Origin: Brachypodium distachyon
Taxonomy: Eukaryota > Streptophyta > Magnoliopsida > Poales > Poaceae
DNA length: 64,000 nt
Direction of reading: 5' to 3'
Assembly (NCBI RefSeq): GCF_000005505.3
Contig: NC_016134.3
Span: forward strand, 16,288,624 to 16,352,623
This document shows positions 11,557 through 24,920 of the stretch, one piece after another (positions within the stretch are counted from its first letter, which is position 1; every line of letters begins with the position of its first letter). The position numbers and the translations under genes are program-made. A model generated the notes under the pieces. That model ran no database searches. It saw only the letters and a program-made list of their open reading frames with translations, and was not told the DNA's origin.

Positions 11557-12195
11557 ATGGGAAGCCCAACACCGTTCGGCAACGTACCGCCGTTCACCCG
11601 CGTCTACTACCCCTCCACGGACGACGACCAGTTGTTCAGTGCCCCTTTTGTGGCACTGTGTGCGTTCCTCGACCTGCCACCACCCAGGTTCAGAGGCCAA
11701 GTTGAGACCGTCGCACCCGAGGGATGACAGCCACGGTGGGAGATCGAGGCGAAGATCCGGGGGCGTGAGATCGCGCCAACTACGCCGGATATCACCTTCA
11801 TCAGCCGCTACCCCACTTTCGAGCAGGGCCTTCAGTTCGTCATGCAGTGCGGTTTCGCACAGGTGTGCCGGGACTATCGGCCCGAGTTCCCCGAGGACTC
11901 CCCCTTCCTCCTCTTTGGAAGGCGGAACCATGCATGCTCGGCAGTGGCTACTACCAACGACGAGGATGCAACCCCAGTGACGACCCACTTCGAGAACATG
12001 GAGATAAACACCGTGGACTTGGAGTCTTGCCTCGAGCATGAGATGACCAGGGCCGACCTAGCTGAGGAACAGGTTGGTAACCTGATGGGAGAGAAGACCC
12101 AGTGGCTGGAGGACAAGGCCGTGTTGGAGAACACTGTCCTCAACATGGGAGACGCCATCGAGCAGCTGCAGTATGAGAGGGACCAGGCTCGGTAC
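11557..12195 (+). pseudogene. ORF0, 5' part (Tek-2)
   Basis: The ATG at 11557-11559 opens the Tekay ORF0, 257 bases after the LTR. The protein follows the intact Tek-3 version: an N-terminal globular part (FGNVPPFTRVYYPST, DITFISRYPTFEQGL, FLLFGRRN), then the start of a coiled coil (LAEEQVGNLMG, LENTVLNMGDAIEQLQYERD). A TGA at 11725-11727 replaces a conserved tryptophan. At 12195 solo LTR F interrupts the frame, which resumes at 20575. Its function is unknown; similar leader ORFs are reported for rice RIRE3 and RIRE8. Confidence 0.8.
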
Positions 12196-15100
12196 TGTAA
12201 CAGCCCGAGAGCAACTTTTACATTTAAGCCCTCGTTTGGACCTGTTTGTAATTTATTTAAATGCTGCATGACAATTACATTTTCATCCATGCCATGCCAT
12301 GTCTATTATTTGTGTCACATGAGTTTTAAACTTGCATCTCAAATTGTGGTTTGAATGCTTGTTGTGTAATTTGGTAGAAGATTCAAATATGAATCACCCT
12401 CCTTTGAGTTTGAATTCTTTTCCCTCTATTTTTCAAATGAGATTCAAATGGGTTTTGTTTTAAACCTTTGACCCCATTTGAATATTTTCCAAATACTAGT
12501 ACCATATTTTTTTTCTCCTACTTCTTAGGAATTCAAAAAGTTGTTTGAAATTTGAATCCAAAAACTATTTGCAAAAACAGAAAAAGAAAAGGGAAAAGAA
12601 AACCTTACCTGCTCACTTGGCCCGAGCCAGCCCAGCAACGCGGCCCAGTTTCTCTCCTCGCGCGCGCGGCCCGCCAGCGCCCGCGGCCCAGTTTCCTTCA
12701 CGCAGCACCCACGAGCCGTTTCCCCACAGCGAAAGCGCATTCTGCGAAATACGCCACCTCTCACACGCCCGTCTTCCTCCTCACCTTTTCTCCCTCCCGA
12801 CTGGTGAGCCCCCCGGCCACGTCCTCTTCGACAGCGACAGCCACGCCTCCACGCGGCCTTTATAAGCTGCTCCGCACCCCTCCTGCTAACCCTAGGCCAG
12901 CAAAACCCTAGCCCAGCTCCCTCTCTCTCCGCGCGGCGCCGTCGCCCGTCTTCGGCCGCGAGCTCGTCGCCGACGCGCCACCGTCTCCGGCCAAACGGCG
13001 GCAAGCCAACCGCGTCGTCAAGCGCGCCTCTCCTTCCTCTACGCGTGGGTGCAAGGAATTGGAGCGCGGACGTCTACACCGACGCCTAAGTCGTCTTCCC
13101 CAACTCCGGCCGCCGCTCGTCTCCGGCCAAATTCCGGCGAAACCGCTCGTCTATTCCTCGTCAGCTTCCTCGCATGTCACCGGGGTGAGTTGCTCTTCCT
13201 CCTGCCTCTTTCCGCGCCGTTTTTCATGCACCCTAGCGTTGTAGCACCGCCCGCGCGCCCCACCGTGCCGCCGACGAGCTTCGTCTCGTCGCCGCGCCGT
13301 CGTCTCCTTAAGGACACTGGTGGCCTTCGTGCCACCTAGGCTAGTTGTTTCCGCGCGCTTCCGTTTTTCCGAGTTAGAGTGTCCCTTTGCCGCTAGCTTG
13401 GTCGCCGGCGTCCATGCTCGCCGTTGCCGCCGCGCGTGCTCCCAGGCCGCCCGCTTGGGATGGGTTAAGAGGGCTTGCGCCCTGTATCTTGTAAGATCCG
13501 AATCGCAGCCCGCCTGGCCACCTCGCTCGTCCGTTCGCTCGGTCAAACCAACCCGGGTTCGATCTCCCGTGGTCGTAGGGTAAAAACCCCACCTTTTTAC
13601 TCTTTGGCCACGTCTGACAGGTGGGACCCGCTGGTCAGAGACCGCGGCAGCCAGCTCAGCGCGCCCCGCCTCGTTAGCTTGTCCGGGCCCGCTGTCAGCC
13701 ACACAGGCTAGCTGCGCCCGCGTAGTTTTAGTTCTTTGCATGTTTTCCTTTGTTGTAAAATTCCAGAAATTGTTTTGTCTTGTTTAATTCCTAGAAAATG
13801 CATGCTATGTCCTATTTGGGCAAACCATGTATGTTTTGGAATCAAAAAAATGCAAGGAATTTAACTGTGCAATTATAATTACATTTTGAGGTTTCAAATT
13901 TCAAATCTGTTCTAGATTTGAAATTCAAACGTATGAACTTGTTTAGTCTCTAGTTAAAAATTGGTAACTCTTCTATGGATAATGTAAACATCAAAGTTGA
14001 TCCCCTTATCTAGTAGAACACAGTAGCATACTTGGTTAGGCCATTTGTGTATTTTAAAGCTGCTGTTTACCATGATCTAATCACCTAATGGTTAACTTTG
14101 TTCCTAGATAGAACCTTTTCACTTGCATATGGTCGCATCATGTTGTCACATGCCATCTCATGTTGTATTGTGCATTGCACCTATGAAGTGTTACTTATTC
14201 GCAAATTATATGATTTGGATCTTTACGATAGCGACTCCGTCTTACTCCGTCGACGATCCGGGTTCCTACACTTCTTCAGATCCCCTCTCTCGGTGCCCAG
14301 TGACCGAGAATCCAGGCAAGCTGAAGTGACCCCCCTTCACCAAGGGTTCGATCTCTGTGCTTATAGTGCTAGTTCCTGGATCGACTCGCTAGCACACACA
14401 GTTTCAAGATGTAATATCAAGATACAAAGGTCAAAAGTATATTACATCGCATTGATCCAGAATTTAGTAGTAACTTACATATTGCATAACCTCATGGGTT
14501 ATCTCAAAAGAAAAGAAAATCTTGCAGCGGAAGGCAGAAGATACAGGAGTCCCATAACACCTCCACAGTTGAAACATGTTGGAATGTAAACTCGCAACCC
14601 TAACATTGAATGTATTGGCAAGTTCATAAAAGGGTTATAACAGATCCTATCAAGTATATGCAGAATTTGGCTTGGTGGGGTTCAGGCTTTATGGCGTGGT
14701 AGCAAAACATAGTTTATCTTACTATAAAGAATGATACATTATTGTTAACTAATGGACACGGGGTAGAAACACCCATGCTCCTATTAACCTAGAGCACATT
14801 GAGTGGATTACATCAAGTGCCCCTACCCTGTTCAAACCATTCATTTTATTTAAGAAGTTGGAATGAGTGAGACTTTCTTTACAGCCCCAATATCTAGTTG
14901 CTCATAATTGTCCGTAACCGGTGAGACGGCTAAGTACTTACTTTGACATTCTCGAGAGGTGGTACACTTTACCCACAAGAAATCGATGTGTTGATCCCTT
15001 GCTGTCCTCAGGGTAGAGTAGCAATGGCATCGATTACAGGAATTTTCAGAACATATTCCCCCAAACCACCTGAGGGACACGTTCCAACCTACACTGCTAC

Positions 15101-18100
15101 ATACCGATGTCACCTCGGATCCAGGTTCATATTTCTTACATGCATCCTGGCAGAGCCCATAATACCGTGTGGTTGTACTGGAAGCTACTAAACAGGAAAC
15201 TAGTCCAGTCTCTGGTTATCCCGGGTGGCATCCCACATTGTGACGCAGGCGCTCCCCGAATCGCACGGGGAGACGACCATGGACGCTCCCGAATCACACG
15301 AAGAGATGACTTAGCGGGCCCCATAGAAATGGACCTAACGTCACGACATCCGAAAACTCAAAGCAGCCCACCCAAGACGATTCATTGAATTACTTGTTTT
15401 GCCATACACTAGGAAAATCATATTGTAATTCAATAGTATCACATTGTAATAATACCACCCTCGTATATTAGCATAGCATAGCAATTTACTACTACGATGG
15501 CAATTGGTGGTAAGGTCATGGCAAAGGTATCCTATACTACTAGGACAGATCATAGTAAGCATAGATACAATAATAATCCTAACAATGCAATTAATAAAAT
15601 CTAGTGCATAATAAAATAATAGGATGATGGTCAAAGTGAACTTGCATGATTAGTGTCTTTGTATTCTTCTTTTTGATACTCATAGTTACCGCACTCTGTA
15701 TAATCTATCACGAAGAACGAAAATCAATAATAAATAACCATTCGACAACTCCAAATAAATAACCAAAGCAATATACAAAGTTTAAATTAAATAGTACCTA
15801 ACTACAGTTAGGTTGTCCTAGGCACAAATCTAAGAGGTAGGAACAAGGCTTGGGTTCTATCAGAGTTGAAACGGTGAAGTCATTGGCTGTTAACAGATAC
15901 AATTTTCCAGGAGTCATGGGCTATGGTAGATGAACTTAAAAAGGTGCACAAAGTGGTCCAGAAATTAGAGTTTGGTGTACTCTTGTCACAACAGAAAGAA
16001 TGAACTGGTTTGAAAATATGTATCAACATGTATGGGCTTTGAAACATTGCTAATCAATAAGACAGTGTTAATAGATACAAAGTTTGGTTGGGCATGGACT
16101 AGTGTGGCTAAGTCCAGGATTTAAGTCTATAGGAACTGTTACAACTTAGATACTTTGGCTGTTTGACAAATGGTGCTAAATGGCAGAACATGGGATGAAA
16201 AGTATACTACTGTATAGTATATTGATTTTACTTGCTAACCCCACAAGTCTCATCCCAAAAGGATCTACAGAGAATTAGCTACTGGCTTGCAAAGCTGGCT
16301 AGTCTGATTCTGATAGATTAAAGATACTAACTTCTACTGAAAATGTGCTGGTGCTAATGGCTTCAAAAGACAGAGGGCCAATGGGATAAATTAAACCAGA
16401 TCTAACAAGATTTCAAAATCCACTGGTAAAACCTAAATAGGAGTTGTGAGCCAAAATAAACAGGTTTACAAAAAGGGCTAATCTATAACAAAGTTTCTGT
16501 AACTAAAGGCTTAGAATTGGCCAAGTGTGGAAAACTGCTGAAGGTACTGTTTTGCAATGACGATGCACTAGTGTGAATGAACTTGGAAAGGTTTTAAAAT
16601 AGGTCCAGGATGTAGATTTGGATTTTATCTTGACATGACAGAAAGAATAATTTAATTTGAAGTAATGGATCAAAAGATATAGGCTCCGGAAGATAGCTAA
16701 CTGATGTGACAGTGTTAACAGATACGACATTTGATTGAAGATGCACCTCCGTAGATGAATCCTAAGTTGTGCAAGGTGTACACTAATGTGTAGAACATGA
16801 TCTAATTGATGAACTACAGAAGTCTTGGAACGAAACGGATCAATGGAACAATTTATATTAATTTCGAAAGTTGGCTAATCCAGAAACAGCATACTGTGAA
16901 TAGCAATTTCCAATGAAGATGCCGTACTGAAGATCATGGAGACGGGGTATACAATCTGGTCTGGTCTAGAGAGGTGGATGTGGTCTAACTACAACAGAAA
17001 GATTCGGCCAAAAATAATACACTGATCAAAAGATATGGGCTTCTAAACATGGCTAATCAAAACTGCTGCGGCTGAAAAGTTGCTCACCGGAAAAGACACG
17101 GAGTTCGCCGGAGTTGAAGGAGGATGGTGATGATGTCGACATAGGGTTCGATGGGGCACTAGAAGACGTCAAGGCAGACACCGTGATGCGGTTTTCGGGG
17201 TCGAGGGCGTCTCCGGACGGCGACGGGCGGAGCTCCGGGCGCGGCTTTGGCATGGGATCGGGGACGGCGCGGCCAACGGCGTCAAGAGGTCACGAAACCT
17301 TGTCACAAGGGTAGGTAAGGGTCACAGGAGCCTACCGGTGAAAGGAATCGAAGAACGGAGATTCGGAGTGATCTCACCGGCAACAATGGTGGCGGTGACC
17401 GGCGGAGGAAGACGTCAACGTAGCCGGCTGTACAGAAGTTTTGAGGCCAAACTTTGTACATAGGAATGGGAGAGGAGAGGCAAAGGCTCAAAGTGACGCG
17501 CGTGGAATCCTTTTACAGTGGCCGAGGAGGGAGATCGGGCGCGGATGTCGACGGCCGACATTCGGGGCACCTTTTTTGGAAACTGCGATTATGAGAGGAA
17601 ATTTCAAATTGATTTCCTGAATAGATTCCCGGGATGGTGAGGATTGATGGGGTGGTTTTTTTTCGGAGAGAGATGCGCGGGAAAGAAAGAAATCGAAGAA
17701 AGAAAATATGGAAGGAGAGGATTTCTTACGTGCACAGGAGGAAGAACACGAGCTCGTGCTCGTGCTCGTGCTCGCTCGGTGGAGATGGGCCGGCCCAGTT
17801 GGGTCAGTCCATTCTTTTGTTTTTCTTTTCTTTTTTTTTCCATTTATGTTTTTATTAATAACTTTTGATTCCTAACTCCAAATAAGTCCAAATAAACTCC
17901 AGTAAATTTGTAAATTTAAATCCTCCAAAGTGTGAACTTTTGGGACTCGAATCCTTTCAAAATAAAATAAGTAAAAATACTTTTGCTTATATAAATGTCA
18001 TTAGGGCTTTATAAGTAATACATAAAATAGGTTTTGAAATCTATTATGAAACCTTTGTTTCATAAATTATTTTAAACTCCAACAAAATATTGGGTTGGCA

Positions 18101-20569
18101 TACTTTGCACTAAAACCCTTTCTTAGATAAATACCCCATTTGTTTGAACTCCAAATAAAATCTCATATTAATTACATGGTTCACAAAATTCCCAAATAGC
18201 TTTATAACACCAAATCACAAATCATGTAAACCATCACAGATGTTTCCAACTATATATGTTTGGGAAGTCACGTTATCTCACTCTCAACAATGGAATAAAT
18301 GTTGGAATAACATTTGCACATGAGGATGTCACGTTATCCTCTTCTCGAATATTTGATAACTTCTTTTCGAAAACAAAATTAACATGTCAAAATAAAAATC
18401 GAGAAAACATAGGTGCATCATTAAATATGTTTCCAACCTTATAACTAGGAAAGTCATATTATTCCCTCTCGTTATCCTTTAGATAAATGTTGGAGAACAT
18501 TTCTGATAAATTTAAATATTCCAACGATGCTCTCAAATGGTCATGGCATCCAAATTGGAAACTTAGTGTGTTAGTAAATCCTTCAAATAGGACATAGGAT
18601 TTATTTGGATGCAAAGAATAATCCGGTGGAAATCATAAGATGCATATGGGTTCAAAATAGAATAACTTTGAACTTACATAAATGTCCGAACCATGTTGTA
18701 TAATTTGGATAGTCATATTAATCCACTCTTTTGTTGAATATTCAAACATGGTGTGGAAAAATTTAAATAAGTCCTAAAAATTTCAAATCCTTCGGAAATT
18801 CACAACCAAAATATTTCCGAAGCCAATATTTTCATTAAAATAATTATTTTATTTAACATTCCAGAATTGGAAAATTCTGGGATGTTACACAAGCAGCCAT
18901 TCCTTGAACATGTTGTTTGTACCAATGCCTCTCTCTCATTCTTGCATTAAGTTACGTTCTTAGTTCTTGTCACGATGCCTCTAGGATTGCATAGTTTTAG
19001 TCAGCTCTACTAAAAATGCCTGTCGTCTTGTTCCTTATCCTATTACCATGTCACATGTTGTTTTGCCCTAGTTGGTCACTAGAAGTCTTGCTTAGATTGC
19101 TCGTCTAGTGTCCTTACTTGGGGTTATACAACTGCTACATCCACATGCCAATTTTCTGTATTTAATTGCAATTATTAAACTATGACCTGTTATTACCTAC
19201 ACAAGGCAACGATGGGAGGCCATGCTAACGCATTGGTGTTTTGTTCCATTGGCGCCGACCTAAGGACTGAGTTCTCGTTTTCGCCGACCCAAGAAACTTC
19301 GCGCTAACCGCTCGTGGGAGAATATATGAGTTCCCCCTCGGCTTAGTACTCGTTTCATAGCTCTTTCAGGGGCCACATAGTTCGGGCATTCCTTTTGGCA
19401 TATCGCATATACACTGGTGTTGTTTGGAGACTTGTTGTTACTTTGCATACATATAGGACTGCAGCACTAGTCTGGAGTGGTCATTCTGCGGACACTGAAC
19501 CACTACCAGCTGTCCACGCAACTCTTGAGTCCGTACGACGCTTCGGCTGGGCTCTCGTTTCGGATTAGACTCAGTTGGGTGGTCCCCTGGATTAGTTGTG
19601 GGGCTTGGAAACGTCGTGTCGCTCAATCCTGCCGGCACATGCTTTTGCGTGTGTTCCATGCTAGTGGCATCAAGGGTTGGACGAACGTGCACGGGTAAAT
19701 TGGCACACCCTGCAGGGATAAATCTTTCAGAAAGCCGTGTCCGCGGTTATGGACGACTTGATTGGTCATTACTTGATCATAGAGAACTCATACCTTTTAA
19801 TTAACTTAATCTCTTAAGACTTGAGTAGTAATTAGCCTGAATCATGGATATGCTTAAAACTGCTTAAGTGTGAGTGCCTTTGGATCATTTCCTCACAAGG
19901 GGTTGAGGGGGTGATAAGAGGTTGTGTTCTGTTTGGTGTTAGTTGATAGAAGATCACCTCACTTGGTAGACGCTCCTTATCTTCTATCTAGACGATGTCA
20001 TTAGTGTGTCTCTCCAGATATATATCGCTACTGCATAACCCACCTTTTACCCATCCTTTGAGACTTGTTGCATATCTAGTATAGATCTCCCGTAAGTCCT
20101 GCGAGTACTTTGTACTCAGGTTGCTTTGCAACGTTGTTTTCCCCAGAGTTTCCGGAGGAACAGGTGAGTGGTTACTTCGTGGAGTTTGACGACTAAAGCT
20201 TCGACGTTTAGCCAGAAGATTCCAGAGCAGGGTTCTGAGAACTTGTGGCAGCTCTCCTTTTCAGTTTCAGCCTTTTAGGCACTATTTGTAATTTGTCCGT
20301 ACTCGGGCATAATTTGCTTCCACTGGTGTAATGATGATTGTGGACATGTGTCCGTGAGTTGTAATAACTTGGTATTTTGCTCCATGTATGAGCTTGACTT
20401 CATTCTTGTGTCTTAGAGTGATGTAATGATATCATTGTTGTTCTAACCTGCGGTGAACACCTTGCGTGTATGTTGTGAAGTGTTCGTCGTAGGGAGGCAC
20501 TGGGACTTGATTTATGCGCGAGTTAGCATTTGGGGCTAAATTGCATAAATTCAGTCTCAGGGTTTCACA
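12196..20569 (+). mobile_element. Solo LTR F inside Tek-2 ORF0 (itself interrupted)
   Basis: The element runs from TGTAACAGCCCGAG to GGGTTTCACA and is flanked by GGTAC (12191-12195) and GCTAC (20570-20574), a 5-bp target duplication with one change. After removing nested solo LTR G and one target copy it is about 3.8 kb. It has no PBS, gag or pol, so it is a solo LTR. The TGTAAC start and its general layout (CpG-rich block at 12650-13700, GACAGGTGGGACCC at about 13616) suggest another Tekay-related family. I see no credible gene: the GC-rich ORFs at 12500-13740 occur on both strands and overlap. Confidence 0.75.
14322..18889 (-). mobile_element. Solo LTR G nested in solo LTR F
   Basis: A 4568-bp reverse LTR with ends TGAAGTGACC and GGGATGTTACA, flanked by a perfect CAAGC duplication (14317-14321 and 18890-18894). 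Its left 1.3 kb (to about 15645) is closely similar to the U5-side half of the Tek LTRs. The rest is different and carries degenerate internal repeats around 15980-17070, seen by words such as CAGAAAGA, CAAAAGATATGGGCT and CAGTGTTAACAGATAC, plus a GCTCGT microsatellite at 17752-17779. No coding capacity is seen. It is the innermost of four levels: Sire-1, Tek-2, F, G. Confidence 0.8.
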
Positions 20570-20747
20570 GCTACTACTGCGAGCAGTTCCAGGCGTTCAT
20601 CGCAGCCGCAGCAGCACCAGCTGCCGCACCGGCGCCTGTTCAGTTCCCACCTCCACCACAGGATCAGGAGATGGAGCCCAGGAGGAGCCCCAGGAGGTCC
20701 ACGAGATGGACACCCCTGCTACAAACACCCGCTCCAATTCTTCCACC
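20570..20747 (+). pseudogene. ORF0, 3' part fused to gag (Tek-2)
   Basis: After the second target copy, ORF0 continues with the Ala/Pro-rich segment (FQAFIAAAAAPAAAPAP, PPPPQDQEMEP). A frameshift near 20675 then moves the acidic tail (PQEVHEMDTPATNTRS) into another frame. That tail runs directly in frame into gag (STMQQLLAAQTQFF): the ORF0 stop and the roughly 290-bp spacer that separate the two genes in Tek-3 are deleted. Confidence 0.7.
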
Positions 20748-21719
20748 ATGCAACAGTTATTGGCCGCCCAGACCCAATTCTTCCAGATGATCACCCAACA
20801 GTTGGCCAACAACAACAACAACAACTAGCAGAACCACAACAACCAGCAACACCACCCACCTCAAGTGGATATGCTGACCAGATTTCTGCGTTTGCGCCCG
20901 CCCACTTTTTCCAGCTCCACTGAACCTATTATGGCTGACGGTTGGCTCCGGTCAGTCAACAAGAACTTGGTCACCATCAACTACACTGAACAAGAGAAAG
21001 TGCGGTTTGCAGCTCATCTGCTAGAAGGACCCGCAGCATCTTGGTGGGAGAATTTTCAGATTACCACCCCCATCGAGGATGTCACCTGGGACATGTTCCA
21101 GGAAGCCTTTCGCACTGCCCACATCTCTGCGGGAGTGCTCAACTTGAAGATGAAAGAATTTCACAGGCTGCGACAGGGAAGCCGCTCTGTGTCAGAATAT
21201 ATAGAGGTTTTCAACCAACTGTCCCGCTATGCACCGGACGATGTGAACACCGACGCCAAGCGCAGGGAGAAGTTTTTGGACGGTCTGAACGACGAGCTAT
21301 CGGTTCAACTTGCTATTGTTTACACCCCCACTTACCAGTTTTTGATTGACAAAGCCATCATTCTGGAGAGTAACCTCACTCAGTTGGAGAACCGCAAGAA
21401 GAGATTTCACCAAGGAGGCTCTCACACTGGACCGCACCAGAAGCAACGCACCTCCTATGATGGAAATGGCAGTTCCTCCTTGAGCAGAAATGGGAACCAA
21501 AGCAACCACCGCACTGGAAGTAATAGTCACAACCACCGCCAGGGAAACCAAGGACACCATCACCAGGGTGGCAATGTGAACCGGCACCATCAGCAACACC
21601 AGCAGCAGCATCAGTTCGCTCGCCCAAGACCCATCAATGGCAATGGCAATGGCAGGAACAACGGCAATGGCCAGAACAACAATGGTCAGAACCACAATGC
21701 CAACAAAGACATGAGCAAG
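20748..21719 (+). pseudogene. gag: Tekay gag (Tek-2), 5' part
   Basis: This is a chromovirus gag. A first methionine at 20748 leads into a Gln/Asn-rich start with a CAA microsatellite and a TAG at 20826-20828. The same frame continues from about 20865 with the capsid region (MADGWLRSVNKN, LLEGPAASWWENFQ, FLDGLNDELS) and a long His/Asn/Gly/Gln-rich nucleocapsid tail. Solo LTR H interrupts it after the DMSK codons, just before the CCHC knuckle. Confidence 0.85.
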
Positions 21720-24700
21720 TGTAACGACCCGAACCCGGTAAGGTTCGAATCTCTGTGCTCACAGCGCTATCCCTAGATCATAGCTAGCACACACAGTAAC
21801 AAGTGGATACCAAGAAAACATATATCATCTTTATTAATCAACGACAAATCCAGAGTTTTAATTATTACAATCTGCACAGCTATAGTGACTGGCTCACTTT
21901 ACAACGGAAGCAAAATAAAGCAAATAAAACTTGGGCTCCATCAACACCACATGGCTTTATTGAGTATAGGCCCCGTGAACCCTAAGTCTTCACTCGTCAT
22001 CTGCACGTGATATGTAGCAGGCGAGTACATGGAATGTACTCGCAAGTTGCCAAGGGAAGTATAACAAATGTATATGCATGGATAAGGAAGAGATGACTGA
22101 GGGGTTCTGTTGCATAAAGCCAATTTTCTTTCGCAAACATTTTCAAAAGCTTTTTTTTTAAGGATTTCTTAAGTCAAAATAATCTTCCCATGGTACATCC
22201 CCATGTCAAAATACGAGCTAAACTGACTCCAGCCAATCACTGGGTAGAGCCAGCTGCTTAGGCTTTTCGGGCAACCGCTAGTCAGATGACGTAACTTGCC
22301 AAAACCTTTTTTTTTAAAACATTTTGAAAACAGAGGAGATCCTTCACTGGCTTCGAATCTTCAGTCGCTCAAATTGCTCATAACCGGGAGCACGGCTAAT
22401 CGATTAGATTTCACTCTGCAGAGGTTGTACACTTTTCCCACATGACACAATCAGTCCAAAGTGTTGCCTAACGACAAGCGTGCGCAACAGGTAAAGATTG
22501 TGCCGAGGTCTTTTGATGGAGTCCCCCGTACATAATGCCAGCACGCCCACGACCCTGATCCGAAGAACGCTCTCCTAGGGCCATGCCAATGCACGAGTTC
22601 TCATCCACCTACTTGACCAAGCCAGAGCCCATGTAGCATGTGGTTGTACATGAAGCTTCTGGTAATGAAACTTAAAAGGTTCTCTTTGTTCCTGGGCAGC
22701 GGTCCCCACCAAAATCCTGAGCATCCGCAGAGCCAATCACTAGATGCAGCTCTTGTAGACACCAATCACTGGTGGCTCTTGTCATACCACTCCGCCTAGA
22801 GAAAAACATTTTGGGTTTTGTTTTAGAAAATACTTTTCACAAAACTGCCCCATAATGGGCTCATAATTTCATAAAACAATTTTATTCAAAACCCCATAAT
22901 CCCTTATGCAACCACTGCTAAGTATATATATTTTGTGAAGTAGATAATAGGGCTACAAGGATAAATGGCAAGAACCTATGGTTCACTACTAGGATATAAA
23001 AGCATATAGCATTTTCCTACACATGCATTTCTAAGAAAATAAGTAAAACATGCTTAGGAAAATAATGGGATAAATATGGTCAAAGCAACTTGCCTTCTGA
23101 GTACTCGCAGCAAGAATCACACTCCTGATAGCACTCCGCGTCACACTCCGTGCAATCTAACGTTAAAAGAAGCGATACCGAAATAAATAAACAACTCCAC
23201 AAGAACACAAGTGCAAGATGTCGGTATGCATGCATGAAACTCCAAACCATTGTAAACACGTTCGAGTGCAAAGGTACTACTAAAGAAAAACTCCAAAACC
23301 AACATAAGCATAGTAATAATAATTTGATGGTTTCTCAACTACACCTATTTAATCTAAGCTTAGACCAACTTACTGTTCCAATGTCTAAACAAGTGCTAGC
23401 AAATTTTATTGAAGATTTACTGTTGCTAAATATCTTCACCGAGAGTTACACCAAAAAGGGGTTTGGTTTTAACTAGGTTATGGGCAGATTAGGCCGAAAC
23501 TTAACCTGTAATTACCACTGCAGAAAGTTTTTAGAAACTAGAATCTAACAGGTTCATTAAATCCTACACGTTCTAGGCTTTCCAGAAAGGTGTAACTTGC
23601 AAAGTTTGGATTAACAAATCAAAAGATATGCTTTTCAGAAGTTGACTAACCTATACTAGAGGTGCTGTGAATACAGTTTTCCAAAGATCATATACTGGTG
23701 TGAACCGATCTGATATTGTGCAACAAGTGAACTAATGTTTGGACAAAGATCTATTCTACGCTCTAAAGGAGGTTTTACGCCAGCAGGTTCTACAAAACAG
23801 TCTATACGAATTCTAGAAGGTGACTACTCCAGAAGACACATGCTGTGGATAGCTAATACCAACGAAGATGCACTACAGGAGATCATGGATACGGGGTATC
23901 CCTAGTGAACTAATCTGTAGATAAATGTTTGCCCTAACAATAGCAGAAAGAATTGGCTAAAAATGTTCTACGGTTCAAAAGTTACAAGCTATCGAAAAAG
24001 GCTAATCAAAACTGCTCGTGCTGAGTGTTTCTCACCGGAGGAAGTCCGCCGGAGTTGAGGAAAACAGCGTGGGAATAGGGCAGTGCTTGGGCGTAGCCCG
24101 TGGGGTGGCGAGGTGAGAAGAAAGGAGGACCTGGGCGCCTTTTATAGGGGAAGGGGAGAGCAGGGTCAAGAGATTATCTCGTCGGAATCAATGGCTCTAG
24201 CCATTAATGGAGAGGAGAACTGTGGGGAGACCATTGGGCTGTAATTTGGGAAACTGAGGAGGGGATTGGGGAGAGGAGGCTCGTGGGATTCGATTCAGAG
24301 CACCTGGACGGGGAACGGTGAGGGCAGGTGAGGGGAGCCGGAGGAGATTGCGCCGGCGACGGCGTTGTGCCTGTGTCTGTTCGTGTTCGTGCAGAAGGAG
24401 GAAGACGAGCACCTGTGGGGGTTGGGCTGGGCTGTGGCGCTCGGGGAGAGATGGGCCACCGAGATGGGCTTCGATAATTTGTTTTCTGGTTTTTCCAAAT
24501 TGTTTCCTCTTTAATAAATTCTGGATTTGGTTATGGTATTCAAAATAACACCAAACCTTGTCCATAAAATTCCAGAGATGCAAACAAAATGCTTTGGGCC
24601 TAGGAAAATTATTTCCAGCCATACATACCATGTGAAAATAATTCTTGTATCAAAATATTCCGCTACGAGCTTAAGTATCTTATAAAAATTAATTTATAGA

Positions 24701-24920
24701 GTTTATACTTCCCAAAATATTTTATAACTCCAAATATGCATTGGTGACATAAATTAAATCATTCCCATTTTGAGGATGTCATGTCATGTTACCCTCTTCT
24801 CGTTCTCAAACACAATTGGAAATGAAATAAAATATGTCTAGAAATTCAAAAATGCATGAGAAACTAAATATGCATGAGGCATGGTGCTATTACAGCCAAA
24901 ATGAAATTTTGGGTGTTACA
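21720..24920 (-). mobile_element. Solo LTR H in Tek-2 gag
   Basis: A 3201-bp reverse LTR, TGTAACGACCCGAACCC to GGGTGTTACA on the plus strand, with a perfect GCAAG duplication (21715-21719 and 24921-24925). It has no internal genes, PBS or PPT. The overall plan resembles the Tek LTRs, and its middle (23560-24010) shares repeat modules with solo LTR G (CAAAAGAT, GGCTAATCAAAACTGCT, GAGATCATGGA words). It belongs to a third related LTR family. Confidence 0.8.

Noticed and set aside
14322..18889. A host gene within the long low-GC stretch of solo LTR G
   Set aside because: No frame longer than about 80 codons, no conserved motif, and the whole stretch is bounded by LTR termini with a perfect target duplication.
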